Positions 50,553-63,887 of a stretch of DNA of 64,000 nt are shown piece by piece. The notes beneath the pieces are model-generated. The model searched no databases. It had not been told where the DNA came from and saw only the letters and a program-made list of their open reading frames with translations. The position numbers were made by a program, and so were the translations under genes. The stretch's first letter is position 1; each line of letters begins with the position of its first letter. The DNA comes from Tetradesmus obliquus (taxonomy: Eukaryota > Chlorophyta > Chlorophyceae > Sphaeropleales > Scenedesmaceae), in NCBI GenBank assembly GCA_030272155.1, contig CP126192.1, positions 5,428,501-5,492,500 of the forward strand. Reading direction: 5' to 3'.

Positions 50553-52994
50553 CTGCAGCCAAAAGCAGCAAGTACAACGCCAGCAGCAAGCGCAGCAACG
50601 TAAGCAAGGCAGCGAGGCACAGTCAGCCTCTAACCTCAAGCAGTTACGGCCTATTCAAAACAGAACAGCAATGCACCTGCATACCATCCCTGTCCAGATA
50701 GAAGTTGTACCTTCTATCTCATCTGCAAGCAGCCACGGTGTTGGAAACGCTTTCATGCGCTGGCAACATTACAAGCTACAAATGCACTTGTGCTGTGCTG
50801 TGGCGGACAGGGTGGGGCACCCCAACTGTTGACATGCTGCACTGGTAACCCTGAACAGCATCGGCTGAACTGATGCTACCCCGAGTTCACACATTGTTGG
50901 TAACAAAGCACATACATGGCAAACACACGCAGCTGCGCATACCGGCAGAGATGCTAGGGCTTTGCTGAACTGCCTTCAATGCACAGCTGTCTCTCCTGGC
51001 TGCTGATCTGCTAGTGTGTCGGACTGACTTGTCTGCTGCAGCAGTACTCACAGCAGTCAGAGGCGCTTGTGCGTGGTGAGTAAGACGCTGTGTCTGATGT
51101 GCAGTTTAGACATGCAGTTGCTGGTGTGGAAGTGTAGCTGTCTTGGTATGTGCCGCTGGTGCAGTCGACTGCACTTTTTGCACTGCTGTAGTAGTAGCCT
51201 GGCGGGGCGCCTGTGGGCACAGGCACATAGCAGAAGAGCAGCAGGTACGCACAGGCACATAGCAGAAGAGCAGCAGGTATGCACAAGTTGGATTGCATGC
51301 AGGTGCTGAATATTCAATGTCTGCGGCCAGCACAATGTAGAGTTGGGTATCAAACAGTCACTCATGCTGCTCCATGTCTGGCCCGACAGAAAAGCGCATT
51401 GAAGATAAGACATGCTCATATCATTAATTTACGGGACCCGTGGCACCCGGTGGCTTCTTGCGTGCATTGCAAACCAAAGCACTTGACCTGCGTGCACCGC
51501 GCTCGTCTGCTGCAATCTTTAACACCATAGGCAGGCAAGCAGCCATTGCCGCAGCCACGCAACATAGCACCAGTACTGTGCTGTACACAATGTGCAGTTT
51601 TCCATGACTATAGATACAAGCCACTCACTACAGAATGACGAGCCAGCTGATTGTGTTGTCAAGCCATTGGTGCAGGCCTGGCAGTCCAGCTGGTTGCCGC
51701 CGGTGTTGTAGGTGCCAGCAGCACACAGCGTGGCATTGGCTGGCGGACCATTGATGTAGCCGTACCCAGGCAGTGTACCTGCAGACACACAAGCAGCAGC
51801 AAGCAGCATGACGTTTGTGCAATGTGCACTGCTCCTCATCACACATAAATAAATGGCTCTCTGCTGGTCTGTGCACCTCAGTTCCAGCAAAAAAATTGGG
51901 TTATTGCTTCTGAGTGCATGCCAACACAAACATGCATAAACGGGGCTCTCGACAGAAGCTGTCTGCGCTACTTACTGTTGCAGTCTGTGCTGCTGCTTGC
52001 TCCGGCGCTGCTGGTGGTGAGGCCAATTAGGCAGGGCTGGCAGGCCTCCTGGTTGCTGCCGGCATTGTAGGTGCCGGCAGCACACAGGGTGGTATTACCA
52101 GAGCTGTAGCCATACCCAGGGGCAGCGACTGCAGACGCAACAGCAGCAAAGTTTCCTTGTTTGATTTTTTGTGTCAATAGCATGCCGAGAACGTGCTCGT
52201 GCATAGGGTGATCACCGGAGGTGACTTCGCGGCATTTGAGCAGCAGATGCAGCGCCTCAAATTGCAATGCTGCAAAAGAGGCCTTCCGAACATGCAACCG
52301 CAGCACACGCACAACAACCGCTGCAATGTCTGCGCTACTCACGGGTGCAGGCTGCGCTGCTTGTTGCTCCAGTGCCGCTGGTGGTGAAGCCGGTTGGGCA
52401 GGGCTGGCAGGCCAGCTGGTTGCTGCCAGCATTGAAGGTGCCAGCAGCACACATGGTGGCAGTGGTTGGCGTAGCCGCATTATAGCCATACCCAGGCAGC
52501 GTCACTGCATTGACGCACACACCAGGGCGGCTATCAGTGGATGAAAATAACAACAATAACATCAAGCCTTGGCCAGCTGCGCAGACGCTCAGCTGCCATT
52601 TGTGGTACGTTGAGTAGAGGAAGCGCAGGCAATGCGCATGAGTTACCTACCTCACTGCCAGGATCACACATCATCTGCTGCAGTAGACGACCATGCCAAG
52701 ATGTAAAAACATCTGCTCTGTGTTCTTTGACGAAGGCAGACACAGTGCACAAACTGGCGGATGCACTTACGGTGGCAATCGTCAGCGTTATTACTGCCTG
52801 ATGCACTTGTCAGGCCGGTAGTATGGCTGCTGCAAGCAACGGGGATTCCAGCACTTGTGGTGATGTCGCCGCCAATGCAGAAGCTGCCAGCAGGGCACTG
52901 ATTGGTTGTCACCGTGCTCACAGCAGCAGCAGCAACTGGGGACGTTTGAATCACGCTTGAGATAACAGGCGCCAACCCAGCGGCAATGACTGCA

Positions 52995-53036
<42 letters not shown>

Positions 53037-56000
53037 CCAGGCAAGCTCACAAGTTGGTGTTGTGGCGGCAAGTATGCCATTTAATAACACGCATTGCTGC
53101 TGCTGATGCTGTCGAGCAACCAGGCAGACCTGCCTAGTATCTGGTTTGTCATTGCCATGATGTCAGACTCTACAGGAACGTTTGCTCAGCTTGTCTGCAC
53201 ACAGCTCGATCCTGCGGCTCTATGGCATAGCATTACACATCACAACCACCAGCCCTCACACAATCTCGTCACAACAGCAAGTCTAGATCTCCCCGTAACT
53301 CACTGCGCACCCCTCTGCATGTTTGTACACTCACTCTTGCAGGAGATAGCGCTTGATGACGCTGTGCTGCTGGTTATGAGTCCCGCTGGGCATGTGCTGC
53401 ATGACACTGATTTGCTGTAATCACCCGTGTATTGCCCTATAAGGCAGGCTGATGCAGACGGTGGGCTACCTGCCACATACGCATACCCTGGTGGTGCCAC
53501 TGCAGTCATAAAAGCACACCACTTAGCAGCCGCTTCAGCATGAAGTTCACAGAGACAGCTGAGACGATGTTTGGGCAGGCGTGTAAACGCTGCTTGATGA
53601 ACAGAGGCAGCAGGTGGTCGCTGTGCTGGGTGCAGCAGGACACACAGGATCCTTCACGCCTGCTGCCTGTCACTGGCTAAGTCATGCACATGATAAAATT
53701 TTCAACAATAAAATAATAGTAAAAATAAAACTTATTAAATAAAAATATTCCTACGATTTCATTTTCCTGTGAGCCTTTCATTGGCTTCGAGTGGGGTCCC
53801 TTCCCTTTGTTGGGTGGAGCGTGTACTGTAACGTAATGTACATGTGTAACAGCAGCACAGGAACCTGTGAAGCATAGACAAGCTCAGACCCCCAGGCCAT
53901 ACTCACTGCAGTTGTTTACTCCAATGTTTGATGCTGATGCTGCGGGGGTACCCAAGCCGCCCGGGCAGCGCACTGGTATGCCAGGGCCGGCAGTGGGGCT
54001 GCCGGTTACAATGCCTCCCTGTGGCAGCAAGCATGCCACAGTAGGCACACACAAGCAGCACCACAGGAGTGAGCCTAGCGCTTTTCATACAGACACACAA
54101 ACACCTGCTGCTTTTAGACATGCATCTGTGCTCAGCAGGTGGGCCACGCAACACCTAGAACTTGAGGTTAACAAGCCTACAGCGCAAGATCGGGTCGCAA
54201 GGGCTGTACGTGGCTACAAATGCTATACCCGTTGCTGCTAATACCCATATCTTCTGTATTTATGTGCTGAATCATCAACTGCAGATGCTCCACACAATCT
54301 TCCACCGCATGCTGACAGAGGAGTTGCATGTTTGCCGCTGCTCGTTTGCAAGCAGCATGCTGCTTGCAAACAAACAGCGGTAAACATCCTTCTAGCAGGA
54401 CACATGAAGGCATGTAGCCGCACATGCCTGGCAATCCCAGTGGGTGTGCCCATCACGTGTGCCCTGCGCACAACATACCTGGCAGTAGTAATTTCGTGGG
54501 CACACCACAGTTCCTGTGATGCCTGCAACAGTGGCAATGGCCGTGAGGATGGGCCCAGATGAGTCACGGGGCGCGTACCCGGCCTGGATGCCTGCAGACA
54601 GCGGCAACATCAGACGTCACAAGACAAAACAGCAGCCTTTGCACAATTGCTTTGCATGACACAAGACAGCAGCAAGTTGACTACAACAAGACAATGCCAG
54701 CATTGTGGAATGTGCAGGCAAACACGAGGAACCGCTGTGCTTGCTGCCGAGTGGCAAAAGGACTGACATGTTTGGAGGCGACGAGTGACACACACCGTAT
54801 GTAGAGCACATACGCAGCTGCCAGCATACATCGTATGCCACGTGAAAGGGTTGCACTATGCCCTTGGCAGGTCAGCAGCGGTTACCTTGTTTGTCTGTGC
54901 AGCGTGCTGCAGAGAACGCCACACAACGCAGCCTGCTGTGCTCACCCAGCAATGCTAGGGGGCAGATCTTTCTCGCTGCCTCAATGTGCACACCTCTACT
55001 GCCACATGCAAGGCTACGCTGTACATACGCCAACACCCAAAAACCCAATGTAACCTTGCTATAAAGCTACAAACAGCACATACTCACTTTCACACTGTGC
55101 AAGGCTCGTTGAACCTGTGCCTTGTGTGGTAAGGATAGGCGCATATGGACATGCCACAGGCGTGGCAGCACCCGGGATGACGCCTTGTGGGCAGGCCCAT
55201 CCAATTGGGCAAGCTATTGATGCTGCAACTTGCAGGATGCTGTAGCTGCTGCCACTCAGCAATGCACTGCCAGCATTCACAGGAGCACGCCCTGCCTCGA
55301 TTACTGCGCAGAACATTGGCAGCAGAGGGGTGCGTGCAAAACAAGGTATGCGCAGTCAGCAGCAGCAGCAGCAGCAGCAGCAGCGCGGCTTGCAACATAA
55401 AAAATTGCACTGCTGAGATTCCAGCAGCAGTAGATGTGGAAGGGGTAACATGGGCTTGCGCATGGCTGTTGCACGCAGTAAATATGGGTTTACAGCAGCA
55501 GGACTACACGCGTCAAAGCACACACACCCCGTGCATATCTTGTGCAACCCGTGTTTGCCTGCATTGCCTGTCTACATGAAACTGACACGCTGTGCAAGGT
55601 TGTCAACACCACACCGCGGATACTCACGGTTGCAATCGCTCCTGGAAATACCGGGCGGGTTGTTCACTGTAATGCCGGCAGGGCAAGCTTGCGGCACGCC
55701 AGCCGCAACAGGACTCCCCCCAGGGCAGTAGTGGCTGCTGGGGCATAGCGTGATACCAGTGAGGCTGCTGACATTGACAGCAGTGAGGAAGGTGGTGGCT
55801 CCTGCATTGGCGGTACCTGCCCTACCGGCAGGCAGCTCTGCGGGCACAGAAACACGTGTGCAGTAGCTAGTTATATGATGCATCTGGGCATGATACATCG
55901 TCATCATGTCACCACAAGTCATAGCAATGATGATAAGTGCATTAGTTGCAGCCACAAATGAGTTATGCTTCCAGTTGAAGTATTCAAAATCACTCACCAC

Positions 56001-59000
56001 ACGTCGACTTGTTGCTTGCCAGAAGCAGCCCAAAGCTCCCACAGTTTAGGCACTGCACTTGCGCCGTCATGCCCACAGTTTGCACGAAGTAGTCTGGCTC
56101 GTTGTTGCAGGAACTGCAGCTGGTGTTATGGCCGCCGAGGCTGAACGATCCAATCGCACACAGCGCAGCTGCAGCCCCACCAGACCAGCCAAACCCTGGG
56201 AGGGTTTTGCAGGCTGATCTGCTGATAAACCCTCCAGAGGCAGCGCTTCTGTACGGCGCAAGATCAGCTTCGCATACAGCCTTCTGGGTTGCATTGGCGA
56301 CTGTGCTACAGCTTGTGACCATGTTGCTGGGGCAGGGAGTACAGGGGCGAGGCTGCAGGCCCCAGGCGATACTGTTACTGGCATCATAAGATGTGCTGTT
56401 GCACACCTGGGCTGTTATCACTCCGTAATATGTGAAGGTGCCCACTCCGGCAGGTACCCCTATGAGGAATGCAAGGCACAGTGTAGAAGAGGTAAGACAG
56501 GCAGCTGGTTAGGCTTGTTTGGTATTGTGGACAGAGATTGAGTGGTGAAAAGTAGTGCCCACGACGCCTTCAACAGCACATGACTCAGCTTGGCAGGAAG
56601 GTGGCAACAACACCCAATATTATCATCCGATGATGAACACAGTGTGTTGCACACATGTTTGCAGCAAACCACAATTTGTAGTTTGCGCAGACAGCCTGGG
56701 AGCACTCACAGCAAGAGGACGAGTTGCCGCGGACTTTGATGGTGAGTGCAACTCCAGTGCTTGGATTGGGTTTGACCAAATCAAACAGAGGCGTTGACCG
56801 CCAGCTGGTGCCAACCCCGCAGGCTGTGCAGCTGGTACTAGTGCTGTAGCCCTGACCAAATGTACCATCAGGGCAGATCACGCCTGCTCTGGTGAAGTGC
56901 ATATAGCTGAAGCCAGGCTGGGCAACTGCAAGCAACACAGCGGATAGTGAAGGCAGTTGTTGGCATTTAGCATTGCCAGCAGCAGAGACAGAGGAGCAGC
57001 AGCAGTTCTGCGCTGAGCATAAGCAGCAGAAGTGCTGCCAGCTTCAAGCAGCAGCAAGCGTGCATCATCGTCTGATGTTGAGTCAGCAACCAAGGGCAAT
57101 TCACACATTGCTGTTGCAACCAGCCAGGTGTTGCTGATATACACAAACTTCTGCTGACAACTATGCCGGCCACCACCCCAGCACAGCCAGAGTGTGCATT
57201 GGCGGGTCAAGCATGCATGTCAGCCATGACACTCACCGCACTGATCCTGAGTTTTGGCTGCTTCTGTGCCTGTCATCAAGTTCTCAGGGCAGGCGCTACA
57301 GGTGCCATTGGTGCCTCCTGCAAATCAGCGGCAGCAGCAGCAGCATGATGCTTGGCGGCAACAGGAACCCTAGCAGCAAAGAGCACTGCATTCTTGAAAG
57401 GCAGAGTTAAACTGTGCATTGCTGTTCGTCGCAGGCAAGAGACGCAGCATGTTGCTTGCTGAAGGCCTGCAATCAGTACACCCGGTACAACCCACAAACT
57501 CAAGCATACCAGCAGCAGCCACAACACAGCGAGTACATGCCCCAAGCAGCATCTGTAACTGCTTGCAGCCATTCCTTATTCCTGTTTTGTGCCATATACT
57601 ATGCAGTGAAACCTGACTTTCCACACACCTGGACTGTACCACCCATCGGGGCACTTTGCAGACGTCACAAAAGACCAGTTGCTGCTTGGTGTGTACAAGG
57701 ATGTAACCCAAGCAAACCCCGGCAGATGCACACATGCCCGCCTGTCAAAGTATGCGGCCGCTTGACTGCCTGTTGCTGCGCCGTCTGTGTATTGTACACG
57801 GTACTGTGATAGGCTGGCTTCGCAGCTGGCTGGGCTGTCCACGCCAGTGCAGCTCGTCACTGCAGAGGTTGTGAAAATGAAGGGCAGCCGCAGACCAACA
57901 TGACAACCACAGTAGCCATCACATGTGCAGCAAATGGTTGAAAACAGCAAATGGTTTATAAACAGCAAATGATTGAGAACCACAGCGACAGGGCCGGCCT
58001 GCAGCGCTGAAGGGTGACAGCTGACCAGCTGAATGGTCACAAAAGCATGCACTGCTGTGTATTTCTGATGCCGCGGGGTTCGAACAGCGCAGCGCAGCGC
58101 AGAACATGTTGTGCCCAACACAGCTGCAAATTACAGAGCCCACGCAGCCTCACTCCAGCCATGTGAGTATTCGCTGCTTCTAATCCCTTAGCTATCTGTC
58201 ACGCAAGGAGCCGGTGCAGCTGTGTCACCAACCAATTTGCATCGTATAATGTTATAACATATAACATAACCCACCTTGTCCCAGGGGACAGGCTGTGCAG
58301 CTCAGCAGATTGAGTCCGTAGCGCTTTTCCTCTGCTGTGCCTGCAGCAACACAAGATGCGCATATCAGCAGAGTAAGTTCACTCATACAAATGCTCTGCA
58401 TTCGTGACTCCGCATGCCATGCGCTGATGCTCCACAAAACAGCCAGGCCGCTGGTATACTGAATGGTGATGTTTATGCCAAAGCATATGCATACATGTGC
58501 TTCTTGCAGCTGCAGCACCACAGGCCAGCAGTAGGGCCGTTTGCATCAAGGTCCAGAAATACTGCCAAGCTTGTGTGCAGAACAAGAGCACATAAAAAGA
58601 AATTCTTATCCCTTTTTTCTTCACTGTTTTGCTTCAATGTTATCCCATGCATAGCACAAACAGCTGCCACTGGCTGCCACAGACAACTGCTCCCATGTTA
58701 GTCAAGCCGTTGCGCTGCCATCATCAGCCACGTGCGCACCGAAAAAATCTGCTGGGCAGGCTATGGCTTTCAGGTCTCCTTCTCTGGATTGCAGCACACC
58801 CATTCCTCTGCGCACGACTGCAGGCAGGCACGGGCAGGCAGCACAGCATGAAGTCACAGGGGTGAAGGAAGTGCAGCAGCAGGCATGTTACACGGTATAC
58901 GCATAGCTTGGCAAGTACAGCAGGGGGTGGTTCAACAATTTCAATATGTACTTGCCAGAGCTGCTACAGTGGGCTGGGGATGATAGAAGCAGCAGCAGTA

Positions 59001-60882
59001 CAGGTGCATTCACAGCTGAGTCCACAAACCAGCAGCACAGGTGCATTCACAGCTGAGTCCACAAACCAGCAGCACAGGTGCATTCACAGCTGAGTCCACA
59101 CAGCAGCCAGCGACAGTCAGCTGAGGTTCAGATGAGGAGGCAGCACCAACAGACACGCCGCAGCAGTCCAGCATTCCAGCCAGCAACTCTCCCAGGTCAT
59201 GCTACTGCTATGGCACCCTCAGGCATTCCAGATTCAGCACACAAACCGCCCCATTTCTTCGGCACACAATCCGCCTCACATGCATTGCATTTTCACCACA
59301 TGATCCGCCTCACGTGCATTGCATTTTCGCCACACAATCCGCCGGCACGTGCATTACATTTTCACCCCACACACCGCCCCAAGCATGTCACTCACAGCAA
59401 CTTGTGGCATTGCCGCGCACGGAGATCCACCGCAGCGTCAGACCATTGTTCGGGTCCCTGACCGGCAGCCGCAGCACACCCTCCGAATGCCAGCCCACAG
59501 CATCACTGCTTGCTGCAGGGTTGGTCCCGCATGGCGTGCAAGTTTCTGACCTATCCCAGCTGCTGCTGTAGAAGCCGTTCTCACACTCGACTGCTGTCTG
59601 AGTGGTGGGATCATATCGGAAGCCGGGAGGTGCCACTGCATGAATACAAGCACATGCATCAAAACAGACAGGTTTAAACTCAAGTTACATGTTGCAAAGT
59701 CTACAGCATCCCCAGCTTATTCCGGTGTGCGCAAATCAAGGAAGACGGTTGATGAGACGGAAATGTCCATCACTCAGCTACAACGCTGCTTCTGTCGGTG
59801 GACAACCTTTGCCATGACAGCAGCAAACAGTTGAAACATATGCGTTGACGGCAAGTGCATATCATGTGCTTGTAGACATGTCAGCTGTGATGCACTGCAT
59901 GTCCACCACCATGCAGCGCTTGTGCCAGCAGGCAGTTGCTGTCTGCGTGTAATGCTCAAATCACGCGCTGCTGTCAGTCATCTGGTTCACATTGCTGCTG
60001 CCACATGTGCTCAAAACAGATCTGCGCCAATACCTGTGCCACGGCTGCATGCTGCAACCCGACTGCAACAGCAACACAAACAGCAGCATCAAACACTTAC
60101 TGCATTGCTCAGGGCGTGAGGCGCCTGTTGCTTGAGTGCTCATGTTGTCTGCACAAGGCCTAGCGTAGCCCTGCGTTGCTGCTTCACCACCCGGACACCA
60201 GTGGTCATGCGGGCACAGCTTGGCTGTCAAGGACTCAAGCGTTAGCAGTGACGCTACGGAAACGCTGGCCAGCTGTGTCACACCTCTTACTACTGGTGCA
60301 TAGCCTGGCTTCAGAGCTGCGGGCAGAGATGCAAAGCAAGCAAGCAGCATGCAGCAGCGTTAGAGGATGCTTGGTGTAGGTGATGAGGGAGCCTCGTGGC
60401 GGTGCAGGAAACTGCTATGTGGGGCGCTGGGGTTGAACACAAACACCGGAGCTGCGCTGAATGCCTAACGTAGATGCCATGCATATGCAAAGGCAGTGTT
60501 TGGCAACACCAGAAGGGAGGGGGCTGCAGCAAGCTTGGTGGCAGCAGTACTGCATGCATGCATGGTTGGATGGACTGCTGAGCAAGCACAGCAACACGTG
60601 CTCTGCTTAGTCCTGCACACTATGTACAAAACCAGCGTGCACTTGTCTAGTCCGTTGTCTATCAGTATCTTCTGCGCACCAGTGCAGTTGCTTAGTGACG
60701 TTGCTGCGTCAGCAGCAGTTGTGAAGCCCTCTCGCCCCGCTGCTTCGCATGAAGTGCATTTGACACTTAGGCCTGTGTACCCCGACTTGAAGCTACCAGC
60801 AGCGCAAGGGTACACGCCATCGCCGTTATTAGAGTAGCCCGGTGGCGCTTCTGCCTCAAGCAAGCACGCAGCAGTGAGATGA

Positions 60883-60917
<35 letters not shown>

Positions 60918-61530
60918 TGATGAAGCGTCTGCCATTTGTAGAGCACTCATACTCAACAAACAGCTACATGTGACAAGCTGCAACAGTTTCTAGAGCTGTC
61001 ACAAACATTATATGCTAAGCACTGGAATGTGGCTGCTCTTGCTGCAAATGAATGCAAGCCGATGGCAGGTTAGTTGGCTGATTGGTTCGCTACAAGCGCA
61101 CAAGACGCTCAACTTGAAGCCGTCAAGGCGTCAACTTCAACACGGCTTGAAGCGCACAAGAGGCTCAACTACAAAAATCACTGCCCCTTGAGACGCATCT
61201 GCGTGTCTGCCCGCTCACTGCAGCAACCAGCGCACGAATCGTTAACCCGTGTGTAACCTGGCAGCGCACGTGTCATTGCGCAAGCAATTTGCCAATTCAA
61301 TCAACATCGTCATCCAGTTTGCTTCACTCTCACACATTAGTGAGTACTCACTGCAGGAGCTGGAGTCAGTCTGCTCCCCTACCAGCCCTGCAGGGTCTGT
61401 GGCAGTGCCTGGGGGGCAGGGGCTGCAGGCAGTCTGCCCTGCAAGGCCTGGTGAGTAGGTGCCTAGCTCACACGGCCGCGCAGAGGGCTGGCCAGCACTC
61501 GGCACATACCTGAAGCCAGGCGGATTCACT

Positions 61531-61584
<54 letters not shown>

Positions 61585-62133
61585 GCAGCAGCAGCGGCAG
61601 CAGAAGCAGCCGCGGTAGTGCTTGTCATGTGTGTGGGTTTCTCACAGCGGCGCCTTGCTGGGTGCCGAAGCAGTAGTGGCGCCTGTGCATTGCTGCGCAG
61701 TTGGTTGCGGTGAGAAGGCAGCAACAACGGTGATTGCTGTACAGCAGAAATAGATGCTAACATCTGCTGCTGCTGCTGCGTGTGTGCTCAGGTTCGCAAC
61801 TGACAACGCCACTGCCTCAGCCGCTGCGCGCTGAATTCAGTGCCAGCGCCTGCACTGTAGTGGTCCAAGGCCCAGCAATCCCAGGTCAGTCTCCCCATTA
61901 CCATGACAACACCTGTGCTGCAGATACGACAGGCTGCAACTGCTGTACACTGCTCACTGCGATGACTCACCGCAACCTGCCAGCGACCTGACTCCTGTCC
62001 TGGCTGTGACAAGCAAGCCAGGGCATGGCTGCGCGCGTATCGTTGCTGGCCGGCAGTAGCTGTTCATTGGGCAGGCTGCACAGGCTGTGCCAGGCGTCAC
62101 CAGGTAGGATCCCGCGGGGCAACCTGCAAGTGT

Positions 62134-62198
<65 letters not shown>

Positions 62199-62347
62199 CC
62201 GTTGTGGTGTAGCTCAACGGTGTGCGCCCTGCTGGTGGCTGCCGCTGCGCAGAAAAGGGGGACGCCATGCGCCTGCACTCAGGCGGTGCTGTAGATTAAG
62301 GTGCTTAAAGTTGATGTGCTCTGCTGCTGGCATGATGTGCAGCCTGC

Positions 62348-62380
<33 letters not shown>

Positions 62381-62745
62381 GCATGCCTGCATCACCATTC
62401 AGCATGCCTTCATTACCATTCCACGCTGCTGTTAGCTGGTGCTGCTAATCCCGTGCAGTGCTAGCATGCATTGAAGACAATGCAGCTGATGTTGGCCTAC
62501 ACCTTGTGAGGCGCTGCAAACCCATCTGCTGGCAAGGTGTGCTGATCAATACATGCCACGGTCTGGTACAGCTGCTGCGGTTGCGCTGCTCAGCAGAGTC
62601 TGTAAGTGCACATCGTCGACTCACCGCATGCTGTGCGGTTGGGTGCTGGCACAAAGCCTGGCAGGCACTGCGTGCATCTGGTCCCCCTGCGGCTGCGGAT
62701 GCATGCGCCTGGTGCGCAGGCCAGCAGCTGCAGGCCCGCACATGA
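49169..62745 (-). CDS. Giant cysteine-rich modular protein with C-terminal Asp-box domain (5' end not found)
   Basis: Probably a secreted or cell-surface protein; at least about 1580 aa lie here. Exons on the minus strand: about 62745-62625, 62123-61971, 61528-61352, 60850-60680, 60316-60101, 59635-59396, 58340-58275, 57859-57629, 57317-57237, 56925-56710, 56459-55998, 55837-55628, 55303-55088, 54591-54479, 54018-53907, 53499-53335, 52989-52771, 52504-52343, 52128-51976, 51778-51629, 51210-51052, 50552-50326, 49888-49169. Almost every intron is phase 1, so nearly every exon is one module. Modules follow a GCC2/GCC3 or TNFR-like pattern: PGYGY, then CAAGTYNAGSNQ, C..C, GLTTSSAG, C. Others read CPSSHYCPGG or VRGNSSSC. 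The last two exons form a beta-propeller-like domain with Asp-box repeats (SQDKGVNW, SLDSGVSW, SKDAGSSW) and end EVAVAG with no membrane anchor. Ligand and role are unknown; similar Cys-rich giants are common in algae. Confidence 0.8.
52995..53035. repeat. CAG array at the acceptor of a Cys-rich module exon
   Basis: About 13 CAG triplets (CTG on the sense strand) just upstream of the acceptor for exon 52989-52771. Confidence 0.9.
53692..53762. other. AT-rich patch inside an intron
   Basis: Roughly 70 bp made almost only of A and T (AATAAAATAATAGTAAAAAT and following), unlike anything else in the window. It lies in the intron between exons 54018-53907 and 53499-53335. Its composition resembles organellar DNA. 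Confidence 0.75.
59001..59113. repeat. 37-bp minisatellite, three copies
   Basis: Unit begins CAGGTGCATTCACAGCTGAG and continues TCCACAAACCAGCAGCA. The copies start at 59001, 59038 and 59075; the first two are identical and the third diverges at its end. Intronic. Confidence 0.95.
59265..59372. repeat. 35-bp minisatellite, three diverged copies
   Basis: Unit: AATCCGCCTCACATGCATTG, CATTTTCACCACA. The copies differ at a few positions. It lies just beyond the donor of exon 59635-59396, in the same intron as the 37-bp repeat. Confidence 0.9.
61531..61582. repeat. (CAG)17 array abutting a 3' splice site
   Basis: CTG on the gene's sense strand, running directly into the CTGCAG acceptor of exon 61528-61352. 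Confidence 0.95.
62135..62197. repeat. (CAG)21 array near a 3' splice site
   Basis: CTG on the sense strand, ending about 12 bp upstream of the acceptor of exon 62123-61971. Confidence 0.95.
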
Positions 62746-63887
62746 GCCTGGGGCCTGTGCAAGCCCCCTGCGTGATGCTGTGTTGGTGGTAGTGACGTGG
62801 CAAGTAGTGGCGTGGGGGTGGGGCGGCAGACACAATGAGGTGCACGGGTGGGTCAGTAGCCTGTATGCAGCCTCTCAGTTTATGCTATTGTTGCGCTTCT
62901 GGTGCTTCTGCTACAGCACAGGCACGGGACAGGGACTGCAGCAGGAAGCAGATTGTTGGTGCGGAATTACAACATGCTGTACATCATAAGCGTTCGCATG
63001 TGCACGCAGCACAGCCTGCATGGCCAGTCACTACTGGTGTTCGAAAGCCATACCTGTTGGTGAGGCTGAAGGCAGGGAAGCGATACCAGCAAGTGACAGA
63101 AGGAGGACCCAATGAAGCAGTTTCAGCATCAAATCGGCAGTCTCTCCCCTGTGCACTCCGCACGCAGCTCCGTCAGGAACCTATCCAGAAGCTGTCGCAC
63201 GCCACGAAGACTTCGACATTGAAACATTCATTTGTTACTGTTCTTACACCCTTTCATGCCCTTGAAAACTTCGATCTGTCCAGTAGCAAACACTGGTTCA
63301 GAATTACCGAAGATGTCATGCGCTCGTGGAATCAGTCGTGCAAAATAAACGCTTGAGACCAGGCCTTGAATAGCTATGCATCAAATGGCGCTGGTGACAA
63401 GCCTCTCCTGCAAGAGTCCATGCTCCTCACAGGTCAGATCACAGTGCTTTTCCCTGTTACTTCGCACACTACACTTTTGACGATAGTCCTTTCCTGGTTT
63501 TTTAGAATCTGTGCATCGTTTTATTGTGACACTTTAGAAAGCTAGACAACAATAGTGCCGGTGAACACTCACTGTCCAATCCTCGCCGTCTGCCGAGCGC
63601 AAACAAGCAAGGCAGCGACACACAGCGCTTCAGACGAGGAAGATACCGGGATCCACTTTCTTCTTACCGCCCTCCCATCTTACAGCTCGGCCGCCATTGA
63701 AAGTGAACAGCTGGAAGTGAGCATCACACTGCATGGTGCTGTTGCAAAGTATGGCTAAGCCTGTATCCTGCAACTCTTTATAATCAGCGATGTTCTAGAT
63801 GCGCAGCCGGCTGATCACACCAATGGATACCCTTGTCTGCTGTTTAGACAGCTGCTTGTCGCGCTGCTGCTGCTGACAGCAACGCTG
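62746..63887. other. Region without recognised exons
   Basis: The 5' part of the giant gene should lie here or beyond the right edge, but no Cys-rich module or signal peptide was found on the minus strand. A plus-strand frame ending at 63356 has ordinary codon composition (LENFDLSSSKHWFRITEDVM) but no family I recognise. Confidence 0.4.

Noticed and set aside
58075-58090. GGGGTTCGAACAGC, like a tRNA T-loop
   Set aside because: Flanking bases do not form a 5-bp T stem, and no cloverleaf can be drawn.
59001-59113. Possible CRISPR repeats
   Set aside because: The 37-bp units are directly tandem with no unique spacers.
62835-63356. 173-codon plus-strand frame as a gene
   Set aside because: The first half is ordinary non-coding sequence; the second half looks codon-like, but no family or splice partner was found.
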